A DNA stretch of 64,000 nt from Sphingomonas sp. PAMC26645 (GTDB taxonomy: Bacteria > Pseudomonadota > Alphaproteobacteria > Sphingomonadales > Sphingomonadaceae), in the NCBI RefSeq assembly GCF_004795835.1, contig NZ_CP039249.1, positions 988,501 through 1,052,500 of the forward strand, written 5' to 3'. Shown in pieces: positions 56,401-64,000 of the stretch. Position 1 is the stretch's first letter, and the number at the start of each line of letters is the position of its first letter. The position numbers were made by a program, and so were the translations under genes. A model generated the notes under the pieces. The model did not search any database, was not told the DNA's origin, and worked only from the letters and a program-made list of their open reading frames with translations.

Positions 56401-56737
56401 CGATTGCGCCAAAACTCAGCGTCACCGATCGCAGCTGAAGCGCGATATACGGCACCGACGCGAGCAACGCCGTCCCAGCGACGATCGCCGCCGTCCCGCG
56501 ACTCCGCCCGTAACGCGCGGAAATGAAGTCGGAGATCGAACTCGACCCTTCCTCACGCGCCAGCCGCACCAGACGCGCGAGAAACTTCGGCGCGAGCAGG
56601 AACACCAGTGCCGGGCCGAGATAGATGGCGAGGTAATCCCACCCCCGCGTCGCCGCGGTGCCGACCCCGCCGAAGAACGTCCAGCTGCTGCAATACACCG
56701 CCAGCGAAAGCGGATAGGCGATCCGCTGGAGCCGCAC
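53498..56737 (-). CDS. solute-symporter-fused hybrid histidine kinase (CrbS-like)
   Basis: A sensor of at least 1079 residues. The N-terminal half is a sodium:solute-symporter-type membrane domain with about 12 helices (SLAVYCSSWTFFGGVGTAA, SSSISDFISARYGRSRGTAA, AFLGGFSAATAMVVVETIAL). A PAS domain follows (VSVIDADLRLVAWNPRYVEM), then a HisKA domain with H731 in FLAAASHDLLQPLHAARLF, the ATPase (EVRDNGPGIAAGDRERIF, GVGLGLAIVRR) and a C-terminal receiver (D1009 in ALVDFHLDEAEDG, K1057). This architecture is that of CrbS/MxtR acetate sensors. The coordinates use GTG 56737, but the in-frame sequence upstream encodes an expected further helix without any standard start codon. Confidence 0.88.
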   Translation of the reverse strand: MRLQRIAYPLSLAVYCSSWTFFGGVGTAATRGWDYLAIYLGPALVFLLAPKFLARLVRLAREEGSSSISDFISARYGRSRGTAAIVAGTALLASVPYIALQLRSVTLSFGAIAGVGSSAEVGTFVALLLAVFAIVFGARRYEVAGRNPGVVAAIAAESLIKLLCFVVLGVVTVALLADVPAEILAPPMARLRSGFTWGALTSDFWVRTLLSALAILCLPRQFYVGVIEAQGPDPITRARAPFIAYMVVISLLVLPLALAGMTLLPDGAEPDLYVLAVPLQQEHHLVALLAFLGGFSAATAMVVVETIALSTMATNDLLAPLLLRRHGDAGEGELGRRMLRVRRVIIAAIVAIALVYGRSLGADLPLASIGLIAFAGVAQFAPALVATVGWNFANHTAARAGLIGGVIVWIYCLLLPSIGEGVGPALAQFTRGWLDPDALLGWRIGSPLVNGTVWSLGVNVALMAGLHLRERHRGNAALDHVTTLGELRMLVARFVGDGEAEAIGVASPDLRAPIDGPAARTAERLIAGVIGAPSARKIVASSIAGSAIDVSDVVRLLDQRGRSLRFSRTLLSATLETIDPGVSVIDADLRLVAWNPRYVEMFDYPEGYVVVGRSIADLIRYNAEREGIAGDIAAHVGRRVAHLARGTPHSFERQRPSGRWIKMVGRPMPGGGYVQSFTDITAEKEAQADLEARVAARTQDLARSNHMLGEARAIAETATRDKTRFLAAASHDLLQPLHAARLFCAALAEDRAPHQAELVRAIDGAIGSADTLLRALLDVSRLDAGGVVPKVERFALGALIEELAVQFRPLAGERGLVLAAHPGAFSVATDRSLLRSILQNFLSNAVRYSADGRIWIGARRRGDDVLIEVRDNGPGIAAGDRERIFEEFERLESKGSAGGGVGLGLAIVRRIARLLGSAVELRSDLGRGTTFAVRVPLAPAGLDVVLPTPLASRALVPGLRVLCLDNDATILAALDAALRARRCVPLLAATIAEAMELAADEEPDVALVDFHLDEAEDGLDVVARLRAMVPAPAIALVTADRAVADDPRCVGLVVLTKPVVPANLWRFIEDASAAAARGS

Positions 56738-57014
56738 CGACAGCCCGCGCCGGTCGACGATCCAGGCGATCCCGAACAGCAGCGCGCCATAGGTCAGGAT
56801 CGCGACGATGACACTTGGCCCGACGATGGCAGCGCTCCGGTTCAGGATTGAGCGGACGATCTAGCACAGGACGCGCGCGCGTCGTCGACCGGTATGTGGC
56901 GCGCCGCGACGGCTAGCGGCTTGCACCGATCATCCGCCCGCGCTATCGCCGCACCGCTCCCGGGTTGGAACACTACCGGGAGCCTGCTTGGAAACCCAAT
57001 GGTTTCAATAGCAT

Positions 57015-57088
57015 GCGGGTATAGTACAATGGTAGTACAGCAGCCTTCCAAGCTGAATACACGGGTTCGATTCCCGTTACCCGCTCCA
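57015..57088 (+). tRNA. tRNA-Gly (anticodon TCC)
   Basis: A complete cloverleaf: acceptor GCGGGTA pairs with TACCCGC, the D arm contains ATGGTAG, the anticodon stem-loop is CAGCCTTCCAAGCTG with anticodon TCC, and the T arm is CGGGTTCGATTCCCG. Discriminator T and an encoded CCA follow. It stands alone between the kinase gene and the efflux operon. Confidence 0.96.
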
Positions 57089-57280
57089 CCCTCAGTCGAA
57101 ACCATCGAACCGCGCCAGCAGTGACAAGCACGCGTGCGTTCGCGGTCATCACGCCGAAAATGTAAGCAACATTGACCCTTGCATTTCCCTGCTGCGCTGC
57201 CGCAAAGGGGAATCGTCGGGCAGGTCTGGCGGCTCCGGGAGTCGCCACCAGTCGTGCCGCGTTCGGATTGGAGTCTCTCC

Positions 57281-60200
57281 GTGATCGGTATCGTCAGGGT
57301 CGCCCTATCGCGCCCGCTCACCTTCATCGTCATGGCCATCCTGGTCGCGGTCGTCGGCGTGCTGGCGGCCGTGCGGACCCCGGTCGACATCTTTCCGGAC
57401 ATCAAGGTGCCGGTGATCGCGGCCGCCTGGACGTATCAGGGCCTGTCGCCCGACGACATGGCGGGGCGCATCATCACCCCGTACGAGCGGGTGCTGTCGA
57501 CCACCGTCAACGACATCGACCATATCGAGAGCCAGTCGATGCCCGGCATCGGCGTCGTGAAGATCTATTTCCAACCGGGCGCCGACATCCGCACCGCCAC
57601 CGCGCAGGTCACGTCGGTGTCGCAGACCGTGCTCCGCCAGTTGCCGCCGGGCGTCACCCCGCCGCTGATCCTCAACTACAGCGCCTCGACCGTGCCGATC
57701 CTGCAGCTTGCGCTGTCGGGCGTCGGGCTGTCCGAGGGCAAGCTGTTCGACACTGCGGTGAACCAGATCCGCCCGGGTCTCGTCACCGTGCCGGGCGCGG
57801 CGATCCCGTATCCGTCGGGCGGGCGCCAGCGTCAGGTGCAGATCGATCTCGATCCGCAGGCGCTGCAATCGAAGGGCCTGTCCGCGCAGGACGTGGGCCT
57901 CGCGATCGCAGCGCAGAACCAGATCAACCCGGCCGGCTTCGCGAAGATCGGCGGGTTTCAGTATAATGTCCGCCTCAACAACGCGCCGGGCTCGATCGAC
58001 GAGCTGAACAACCTGCCGGTGAAGGTCGTCAACGGCGCGACGATCTACATGCGCGACGTGGCGCATGTCCGCGACGGCAGCGCACCGCAGACCAACGTGG
58101 TGCATGTCGACGGGTCGCGGTCGGTGGTGATGACGATCCTGAAGAACGGATCGACCTCGACGCTGGCGATCGTCCAGGGGATCAAGGATGCGCTGCCGGC
58201 GATCCAGGCGACCTTGCCCGACAGCCTCAAGATCGTGCCGATCGGCGACCAGTCGCTGTTTGTGAAGGCCGCGGTCGAGGGCGTCGTCAAGGAAGGCGCG
58301 ATCGCCGCCGCACTGACCAGCCTGATGATCCTGCTGTTCCTCGGATCGTGGCGATCGACCGTCATCATCGCGATTTCGATCCCGCTCGCGATCCTCGCCG
58401 CGATCATCGCGCTGTCGGCGACTGGGCAGACGCTGAACGTCATGACGCTAGGCGGCCTCAGCCTGGCGGTCGGCATCCTGGTCGACGATGCCACGGTGAC
58501 GATCGAGAACATCAACTGGCATCTGGAGCAGGGCAAGAGCGTCCGCCAGGCGATCCTCGACGGCGCCGCGCAGATCGTCACCCCGGCGTTCGTGTCGCTG
58601 CTGTGCATCTGCATCGTGTTCGTGCCGATGTTCTTCCTGCCGGGCGTCGCGGGCTTCCTGTTCGTGCCGCTCGCGCTGTCGGTGGTGTTCGCGATGATCG
58701 CGTCGTTCGTGCTCTCGCGGACGCTGGTGCCGACGATGGCGATGTACCTGCTCAAGCCGCATGCAGGCGACGTTCACGCCGCGGGCACGCCGACCTCGCG
58801 CAATCCGCTGGTCCGGTTCCAGCGCGGGTTCGAGGCACGGTTCGAGCGGTTCCGTGGCGGTTATGGCCGGTTGCTGGAACGTGCGCTGGCGACCGGAAAG
58901 CCGTTCCTGCTCGGCTTCCTCGCGGTGGTCGCGCTGTCGATGCTGCTGATCCCGTTCCTTGGCCAGAACTTCTTCCCCGCGGTCGATGCGGGCCAGATCA
59001 CGATGCACGTCCGCGCGCCGATCGGCAGCCGGATCGAGAGCACGTCGGCCCAGTTCGACCGGATCGCGCGGCGCGTCCGCCAGATCATTCCCGCCAACGA
59101 ACTCGTCTCGGTAGTCGACAACATCGGCCTGCCGGTCAGCTCGATCAACGCGACCTACAACAATTCGGGCACGATCGGCCCGCAGGACGGCGACATCCTG
59201 ATCCAGCTCGCGCACGAGCATGCGCCGACCGCCGATTACGTGCGCAAGCTGCGCGAGACGCTGCCGGGTGCGTTCCCCGGCGCGACCTTCTCGTTCCTGC
59301 CCGCGGACATCACCAGCCAGATCCTGAACTTCGGTGCGCCCGCGCCGATCGACGTTCAGATCACCGGCAAGGATGCGGCGGGCAACTACGCCTATGCCCG
59401 GACTTTGCTGCGGAAAATCGCGGCGATCCCGGGCGTTGCCGATGCGCGCATCCAGCAATCGGCGCGCTACCCGGAACTGCGCGTCAACATCGATCGCAGC
59501 CGGATCGGCCAACTCGGGCTGACCGAGCGCGACGTCACCGCCAGTGTCGGATCGTCACTCGCCGGCACGATCCAGACCGCGCCGGTCTATTACCTCAACC
59601 CGGAGAACGGCGTGTCGTACAGCGTCGTCGCGCAGACCCCCGAATACCGCGTCGGATCGATGAGCGACCTGTCGAACATCCCCGTCACCGGCACCAATGC
59701 AGGCGGCACGTCGCAGGTGCTCGGCGGGCTTTCCACCGTCGTCCGCGGCACCTCCCCCGCGGTCGTCTCGCACTACAACATCGCGCAGGCGATCGACATC
59801 TACGCGACCCCCAACGGCCGCGATCTCGGCGCGGTGGCGGGCGACATCAAGCGCGTGTTGGCGGATGCGAAGGCCTCAGCGCCGAAGGGCACGACGGTCG
59901 CACTGCGCGGCCAGTATGCGACGATGAACAGCGCGTTCTCAGGCCTCTTCTTCGGGCTGATCGGCGCGATCGTGCTGATCTACCTGCTGATCGTCGTGAA
60001 CTTCCAGAGCTGGCTCGATCCGTTCGTCATCATCACGGCGTTGCCCGGTGCGATCGCCGGCATCGTCTGGATCCTGTTCCTGACCGGCACGCCCTTGTCC
60101 GTTCCGGCGCTGACCGGCGCGATCATGTGCATGGGCGTCGCGACCGCCAACGCGATCCTGGTGGTGAGTTTCGCGCGCGAGCGGCTCGCCGAACTTGGGG

Positions 60201-60484
60201 ACTCGCACAAGGCGGCGATGGAGGCGGGGATGACTCGTTTCCGCCCGGTGCTGATGACCGCGCTCGCGATGATCATCGGCATGTTGCCGATGGCGCTGGG
60301 CTTCGGCGAGGGCGGCGAGCAGAACGCGCCGCTCGGCCGTGCGGTGATCGGCGGGCTGATCGTCGCGACGTTCGCCACGCTGATGTTCGTGCCGGTGATC
60401 TTCAGCCTCGTGCACCGCAAGGACGCAGAGCGCGCCGCCGCCAAAGCCCGCCGCGACGAGATTTTAGAGGAAGCGCATGTCTGA
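57281..60484 (+). CDS. RND efflux permease (AcrB/MexB-like)
   Basis: A 1067-residue inner-membrane proton-driven pump with the RND fold: helix 1 (RPLTFIVMAILVAVVGVLAAV), a large periplasmic loop, helices 2-6, a second loop and helices 8-12. The proton-relay aspartates are in GILVDDATVTIENI. Helix 11 has GAIMCMGVATANAILVVSF. I chose GTG 57281 because GGAG lies eight bases upstream and it starts at the family N-terminus (VIGIVRVALSRP). It is first in the order permease, adaptor, outer-membrane factor, and overlaps the adaptor gene by eight bases. The substrate is not predictable. Confidence 0.93.
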   Translation: MIGIVRVALSRPLTFIVMAILVAVVGVLAAVRTPVDIFPDIKVPVIAAAWTYQGLSPDDMAGRIITPYERVLSTTVNDIDHIESQSMPGIGVVKIYFQPGADIRTATAQVTSVSQTVLRQLPPGVTPPLILNYSASTVPILQLALSGVGLSEGKLFDTAVNQIRPGLVTVPGAAIPYPSGGRQRQVQIDLDPQALQSKGLSAQDVGLAIAAQNQINPAGFAKIGGFQYNVRLNNAPGSIDELNNLPVKVVNGATIYMRDVAHVRDGSAPQTNVVHVDGSRSVVMTILKNGSTSTLAIVQGIKDALPAIQATLPDSLKIVPIGDQSLFVKAAVEGVVKEGAIAAALTSLMILLFLGSWRSTVIIAISIPLAILAAIIALSATGQTLNVMTLGGLSLAVGILVDDATVTIENINWHLEQGKSVRQAILDGAAQIVTPAFVSLLCICIVFVPMFFLPGVAGFLFVPLALSVVFAMIASFVLSRTLVPTMAMYLLKPHAGDVHAAGTPTSRNPLVRFQRGFEARFERFRGGYGRLLERALATGKPFLLGFLAVVALSMLLIPFLGQNFFPAVDAGQITMHVRAPIGSRIESTSAQFDRIARRVRQIIPANELVSVVDNIGLPVSSINATYNNSGTIGPQDGDILIQLAHEHAPTADYVRKLRETLPGAFPGATFSFLPADITSQILNFGAPAPIDVQITGKDAAGNYAYARTLLRKIAAIPGVADARIQQSARYPELRVNIDRSRIGQLGLTERDVTASVGSSLAGTIQTAPVYYLNPENGVSYSVVAQTPEYRVGSMSDLSNIPVTGTNAGGTSQVLGGLSTVVRGTSPAVVSHYNIAQAIDIYATPNGRDLGAVAGDIKRVLADAKASAPKGTTVALRGQYATMNSAFSGLFFGLIGAIVLIYLLIVVNFQSWLDPFVIITALPGAIAGIVWILFLTGTPLSVPALTGAIMCMGVATANAILVVSFARERLAELGDSHKAAMEAGMTRFRPVLMTALAMIIGMLPMALGFGEGGEQNAPLGRAVIGGLIVATFATLMFVPVIFSLVHRKDAERAAAKARRDEILEEAHV

Positions 60485-61664
60485 GATCGTTCATTCGGAT
60501 CCCGTCGCCACCGAACCGCAGCGCGGGTCGCTGAAGAAAATCGGCATCGTCGCGGCGGTGATCGCGCTGGCGCTGGTGGCGTTCGGCATCTTCACGCGGC
60601 ACCGCTCGGACTCGCAGTTGGCGACATGGACGACCGCACAGTCGACGCCGATCGTCACCGTGATCCGCCCGACCGCCGAGGGCGCGAGCGATGCGCTGAC
60701 GCTGCCGGGCAACGTCCAGGCGTATAACAGCGCCGCGATCTACGCGCGGACCACGGGCTATATCCGCAAATGGTTCGTCGACATCGGCGATCCGGTCCGC
60801 GCCGGCCAGGCACTGGCCATTCTTGACGCGCCAGAAGTCGACCAGCAGGTCGCCGCCGCACAGGCCGATCTCCAGACCGCGCGCGCGAACCGCTCGCTCG
60901 CCGCCTCGACCGCGACGCGCTGGCGCGATCTGCTCGCCAAGGATGCGGTGTCGAAGCAGGAGACCGACGAGAAGATCGGCGACCTCGCTGCGAAGTCCGC
61001 GATCGCCAACGCGGCGTCGGCCAACGTCCGCCGGCTCGGTGCGTTGCAGGGCTTCACCCGCCTGACCGCGCCGTTCTCGGGCGTCGTTACAAGCCGCTCG
61101 ACTCAGGTCGGCGCACTGGTGACCGCAGGGACGGCCGCGTCCACCCCGCTGTTCACGATCGCCGACGTGAACCGAATGCGCATCTATGTCCGCGTGCCAC
61201 AGGCATATTCGGGGCAGACCCGGCAGGGGATCCACGCGACGCTGACCGTGCCCGAATATCCGGGACGCGCCTTCGACGTGACGCTGACCCGTAGCGCCGA
61301 CGCGGTCGATCCGCAGTCGGGCACCGTTCTGGTCGAGTTGCAGGCGGCGAACACCGATCGCGCGCTGAAACCGGGCGCCTATGCGCAGGTCAAGTTCCCG
61401 GTCGGTGCGGGCGGCACCGGCGTACGGCTGCCGTCGAGCGCGCTGGTGATCGGCGCGAAGGGCACGCAGGTCGCGGTCGTCGGCAGCGACGGCAAGGCGC
61501 ATCTCAAGACGATCACGATCGGCCGCGACGATGGCGACAGCGTCGCGATCAGCGCAGGCCTCACCGCCGGCGACCGCGTGATCGACAGCCCGCCGGACTC
61601 GCTCCAGACCGGCGACCCGGTCCGTATCGCGCCTTCGACAGGACCCGCCCGTGCGAAGCGCTAG
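60477..61664 (+). CDS. RND efflux periplasmic adaptor (HlyD/AcrA type)
   Basis: A 395-residue membrane-fusion protein linking pump and outer-membrane channel. It has an N-terminal membrane anchor (KKIGIVAAVIALALVAFGIF), a lipoyl half-motif (IYARTTGYIRKWFVDIGDPV), a coiled-coil hairpin (AAAQADLQTARANRSLAA to about residue 185), the second lipoyl half (TAPFSGVVTSRSTQVGALV) and a beta-barrel (ALKPGAYAQVKFPV). GAGGAA precedes the ATG inside the end of the permease gene. It overlaps the outer-membrane gene by 14 bases. Confidence 0.93.
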   Translation: MSEIVHSDPVATEPQRGSLKKIGIVAAVIALALVAFGIFTRHRSDSQLATWTTAQSTPIVTVIRPTAEGASDALTLPGNVQAYNSAAIYARTTGYIRKWFVDIGDPVRAGQALAILDAPEVDQQVAAAQADLQTARANRSLAASTATRWRDLLAKDAVSKQETDEKIGDLAAKSAIANAASANVRRLGALQGFTRLTAPFSGVVTSRSTQVGALVTAGTAASTPLFTIADVNRMRIYVRVPQAYSGQTRQGIHATLTVPEYPGRAFDVTLTRSADAVDPQSGTVLVELQAANTDRALKPGAYAQVKFPVGAGGTGVRLPSSALVIGAKGTQVAVVGSDGKAHLKTITIGRDDGDSVAISAGLTAGDRVIDSPPDSLQTGDPVRIAPSTGPARAKR

Positions 61665-63063
61665 GCTGGGTATGGCGGCGGCGGCGGCAAGCCTGGCCGG
61701 GTGCTCGCTCGCACCGCCGTACAGCATCCCGCCGAGCCCGGCTGCGGCGGCGTACAAGGAACTAGGACCGCAAGGGCAGGGGCCCTGGCAGCCAGCCGCC
61801 ACCGACACGTCGCTCCCCGCCGCGTGGTGGACCGCGTTCGACGATCCGACGCTGACCGCACTCGAAGCGCGGATCGAGGCGGGCAATCCCGATCTCGCCG
61901 CCGCCGTGGCACGCTACGACCAGGCGCGCGGTCTGCTCGGCGAGTCCCGTGCCGCGCTACTGCCGTCGATATCGGTAGGGGCCGACGGCGGCCGTTCGCG
62001 CGTATCCGCCGGCCGGCCGCTCTCGCCGGGTAACGCCGCGACGTACAACAATCTCTCGGTCGGCGCGTCGCTGGCGTACGAGATCGACCTGTTCGGCCGC
62101 GTCCGCAATTCGGTCCGCGCCGATGCCGCCTCGGCGCAGGCCAGCGCGCAGGATGTGGTCGCGGTCCGTCTCGGGCTCCAGGCGTCGCTCGCGGATTCCT
62201 ATTTCCAGATGCGCGGTCTCGATGCGCGTACGGTGTTGCTGCGCCAGACCGTCGCGGCGTTCCAGCGCGCCTACGACCTGACCGACACGCGTCATACCGG
62301 CGGCATAGCCTCGGGAATCGACGTCAGCCGCTCGGCCGCGTTGCTGTCGAGCGCACGCGCGGAACTGTCGGCGGTTGCGGGTGCGCGTGCGGCGTTCGAG
62401 CACGCGATCGCCGCGCTGGTCGGCGAGACCCCCTCGACCTTCGCGATCCCCGTTGCGGACACGTTGCAGCGTCCGCCCGCCATCCCCGTCGGCGTACCGT
62501 CGACACTGTTGCAACGCCGCCCCGACATCGTCGCGGCCGAGCGCCGGATCGCCGCCGCCAATTCCCAGATTGGCGTGGCCCGCGCGGCACAATACCCGTC
62601 GCTCACGCTCGGCGGGTCGAGCGGGTTCGAGGCGGGCAACGGCAACATCCTCCGCGCCTCGAACAGCTTCTGGGCACTCGGGCCACTGTCCGCCGCGCTC
62701 GCGATCTTCGACGGCGGTGCACGGCGGGCGCGCGTGCGCATCAGTCGCGCGCAATATGACGAGGCGGCGGCGTCCTACCGCTCGACCGTTCTCACCGCCT
62801 TCCGCGAAGTCGAGGACGACCTCGCCCGTTCGCGCGCACTGGTGGATCAAGAACGCGATCAGCTGGCCGCGACCCGCGCCGCCGAGCGCACGCGCGACCT
62901 TGCGCTCATCCGCTACCGCGACGGCGCGTCCGACTATCTCGACGTGGTGACCGCACAGACCGCGGCGCTCGACGCGCAACGCCTGTTGCTCGAAGTGCAG
63001 AGCACGCGGCTACAGATCGCGGTCGACACCGTCCGCGCGATCGGCGGCGGCGTCACGACCTGA
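61651..63063 (+). CDS. outer-membrane efflux lipoprotein (NodT family)
   Basis: A 470-residue TolC-like channel of the NodT/OprM family. A short signal sequence ends in the lipobox SLAGC, so the mature protein is lipidated. Two repeats of the outer-membrane-factor domain follow (LEARIEAGNPDLAAAVARYD, SVGASLAYEIDLFGRVRN; RRPDIVAAERRIAAANSQIG, AIFDGGARRARVRISRAQYD). The GTG start has AGGA eight bases upstream. It completes the tripartite efflux operon. Confidence 0.93.
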   Translation: MRSARLGMAAAAASLAGCSLAPPYSIPPSPAAAAYKELGPQGQGPWQPAATDTSLPAAWWTAFDDPTLTALEARIEAGNPDLAAAVARYDQARGLLGESRAALLPSISVGADGGRSRVSAGRPLSPGNAATYNNLSVGASLAYEIDLFGRVRNSVRADAASAQASAQDVVAVRLGLQASLADSYFQMRGLDARTVLLRQTVAAFQRAYDLTDTRHTGGIASGIDVSRSAALLSSARAELSAVAGARAAFEHAIAALVGETPSTFAIPVADTLQRPPAIPVGVPSTLLQRRPDIVAAERRIAAANSQIGVARAAQYPSLTLGGSSGFEAGNGNILRASNSFWALGPLSAALAIFDGGARRARVRISRAQYDEAAASYRSTVLTAFREVEDDLARSRALVDQERDQLAATRAAERTRDLALIRYRDGASDYLDVVTAQTAALDAQRLLLEVQSTRLQIAVDTVRAIGGGVTT

Positions 63064-63085
63064 CTGCCGGATCGCCGCCGCGGGG

Positions 63086-63766
63086 TCAGACCCGCAGGTA
63101 GCGATAATACCAGACCTCGTGGCCCTGCCGCCGCGCTTTCCGCTCGTACCGCGTCTCGGGCCAGTCGTCGGGGCGGGTCAGGAAGTCGTGCGGGGTCTTC
63201 GCCTGCCATTCGAAATCGCGCCGCGCGTTCATGATCATCATCGACCAGCGGCAATAGGTCGGATCGTCGGTGCCGAGCCGGAATTCCGCGCCGGGCTTGA
63301 GCTTGGCGGCGATCGTGTCGAGCGGGCCGTGGTTGACCATGCGGCGCTTGGCATGGCGCGCCTTCCGCCAGGGATCGGGATGCAGCAGGTACAGCCGGTC
63401 GAGGCTCGCGTCGGGCAGGCGCTCGATCACCTCCAGCGCATCGCCCATGTGCAACCGGACGTTGGTCAGCTCGCCGTCGCGGATGTGCGCAAGTGCGCCG
63501 ACGACGCCGTTGAGGAACGGCTCGCAGCCGATGAAGCCGACGTCGGGGTTCATCGCGGCCTGTCCCGCCAGATGCTCGCCTGCGCCGAAGCCGATCTCGA
63601 CGTGGAGCGGGCGGTTGTCGCCGAACAAAGTCATCGCATCGATCGGTCCTTCCTCGGGCACCGACAGGTCGGCGAGCGTTTCCTCGACGAGCGCGGCTTG
63701 GCCGAGGCGCAGCTTGTGGCCCTGGCGACGGCCATAGAGGCGGCGGATAACAGAAGGATCGTTCAT
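63086..63766 (-). CDS. trmB: tRNA (guanine-N7)-methyltransferase
   Basis: A 226-residue SAM-dependent enzyme methylating G46 in the variable loop of tRNAs. The SAM site is HVEIGFGAGEHLAGQA, and GCEPFLNGVV follows. The catalytic region is YLLHPDPWRKARHAKRRMVN and the C-terminal tRNA-binding motif is TRYERKARRQGHEVW. The N-terminal IRRLYGRRQGHKLRLGQ is typical of alphaproteobacterial members. It is convergent with the efflux operon. Confidence 0.95.
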   Translation of the reverse strand: MNDPSVIRRLYGRRQGHKLRLGQAALVEETLADLSVPEEGPIDAMTLFGDNRPLHVEIGFGAGEHLAGQAAMNPDVGFIGCEPFLNGVVGALAHIRDGELTNVRLHMGDALEVIERLPDASLDRLYLLHPDPWRKARHAKRRMVNHGPLDTIAAKLKPGAEFRLGTDDPTYCRWSMMIMNARRDFEWQAKTPHDFLTRPDDWPETRYERKARRQGHEVWYYRYLRV

Positions 63767-63831
63767 CGCCGCGCGCTCTAGCGGGCGATTGCGCCGGAGC
63801 AAAGCGCGACGCGGACCGTTGCACTCTCGTA

Positions 63832-64000
63832 GTGGTCGATAACGCTTCCAATCCGCCCGGCGAAGACGTCGAGGATCTCAAGGCCGCCGATGCGCAGGAC
63901 CTGCACAAGGCGGTCCGCGAGGAGGGCGAGGAAGAACTCGATCGTCCGGTATCGTCGCTGTTCTTCTCCGGGCTGGCCGCGGGCATGGCGATCGCCAGTT
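63832..64000 (+). CDS. formate/nitrite transporter family protein, 5' part
   Basis: The first 56 codons of a gene that continues past the window. A hydrophilic, acidic N-terminus (DVEDLKAADAQDLHKAV, REEGEEELDRPVSS) leads into LFFSGLAAGMAIAS, the first membrane helix. EELDRPVSSLFFSGLAAG is typical of the YfdC-like branch of the formate/nitrite transporter family. GTG 63832 is the likeliest start, but no good ribosome-binding site is visible. It diverges from trmB. Confidence 0.7.
   Translation, partial: MVDNASNPPGEDVEDLKAADAQDLHKAVREEGEEELDRPVSSLFFSGLAAGMAIAS

Noticed and set aside
57089..57280. A riboswitch or attenuator ahead of the RND operon
   Set aside because: Several short inverted segments occur, but nothing matches a known riboswitch layout, and no TetR-type regulator or operator is evident.

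Overview
The window is high-GC DNA from an alphaproteobacterium, most likely Sphingomonas or a close relative in the Sphingomonadaceae. The call rests on gene content (several TonB-dependent receptors, a FecI/FecR pair, a bacteriophytochrome with a HisKA_2-type kinase, tiny FETAQRIA-type membrane proteins, DcaP-type porin) and on dispersed GC-rich palindromic repeats between genes. It looks like ordinary chromosome: I see no prophage, transposase, plasmid functions, rRNA or CRISPR array.

Layout. 0-6.5 kb: AlkB-like oxygenase, FrnE-type thiol oxidoreductase, a 41-residue basic protein, DUF1810 protein, an Ivy-like lipoprotein, PEBP protein, two tiny membrane proteins behind a sigma-54-like promoter, a diguanylate cyclase, an exported peroxiredoxin and a histidinol-phosphatase. 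6.7-16.7 kb: AsmA protein, then a translation block rpmI-rplT, a GIY-YIG nuclease, pheS-pheT, an aldose-1-epimerase-like protein and prfC. 16.7-22.3 kb: an AT-rich spacer, an exported esterase, an exported amidohydrolase, and a DUF3649-PepSY-DUF3325 iron operon divergent from a siderophore receptor with a Fur-like box between them. 24.6-30 kb: bacteriophytochrome kinase, purine deaminase overlapping an SBF-type transporter, DUF808 protein. 30-37.6 kb: S9 peptidase divergent from an exported chymotrypsin-fold protease that is followed by sigma factor, FecR and a receptor with an STN signalling domain. 37.7-47 kb: DUF697-like protein, a large autotransporter, a DUF1488-like protein, an exported methyltransferase, an MFS exporter, a PAS-LuxR regulator and a divergent three-gene stress cluster.

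47-56.8 kb is an acetate module: MHS-type permease, DcaP-type porin, acetyl-CoA synthetase (acs) overlapping a NarL-type response regulator, and a symporter-fused hybrid histidine kinase. The arrangement matches the CrbS/CrbR control of acs known from gammaproteobacteria. 57-64 kb holds tRNA-Gly(TCC), an RND efflux operon in the order permease-adaptor-outer membrane factor, trmB, and the 5' end of a formate/nitrite-type transporter that runs off the window.

The points I would look at first are: the protease plus cell-surface-signalling locus (30-37.6 kb), the sigma-54-like promoter and enhancer-like dyad ahead of two tiny membrane proteins (3.4-3.8 kb), the palindrome-derived extra segment inside PheS (10.66-10.74 kb), the GIY-YIG gene wedged between palindromic repeats (9.7-10.15 kb), and the symporter-kinase whose first membrane helix is encoded upstream of any normal start codon (56.7-56.86 kb).
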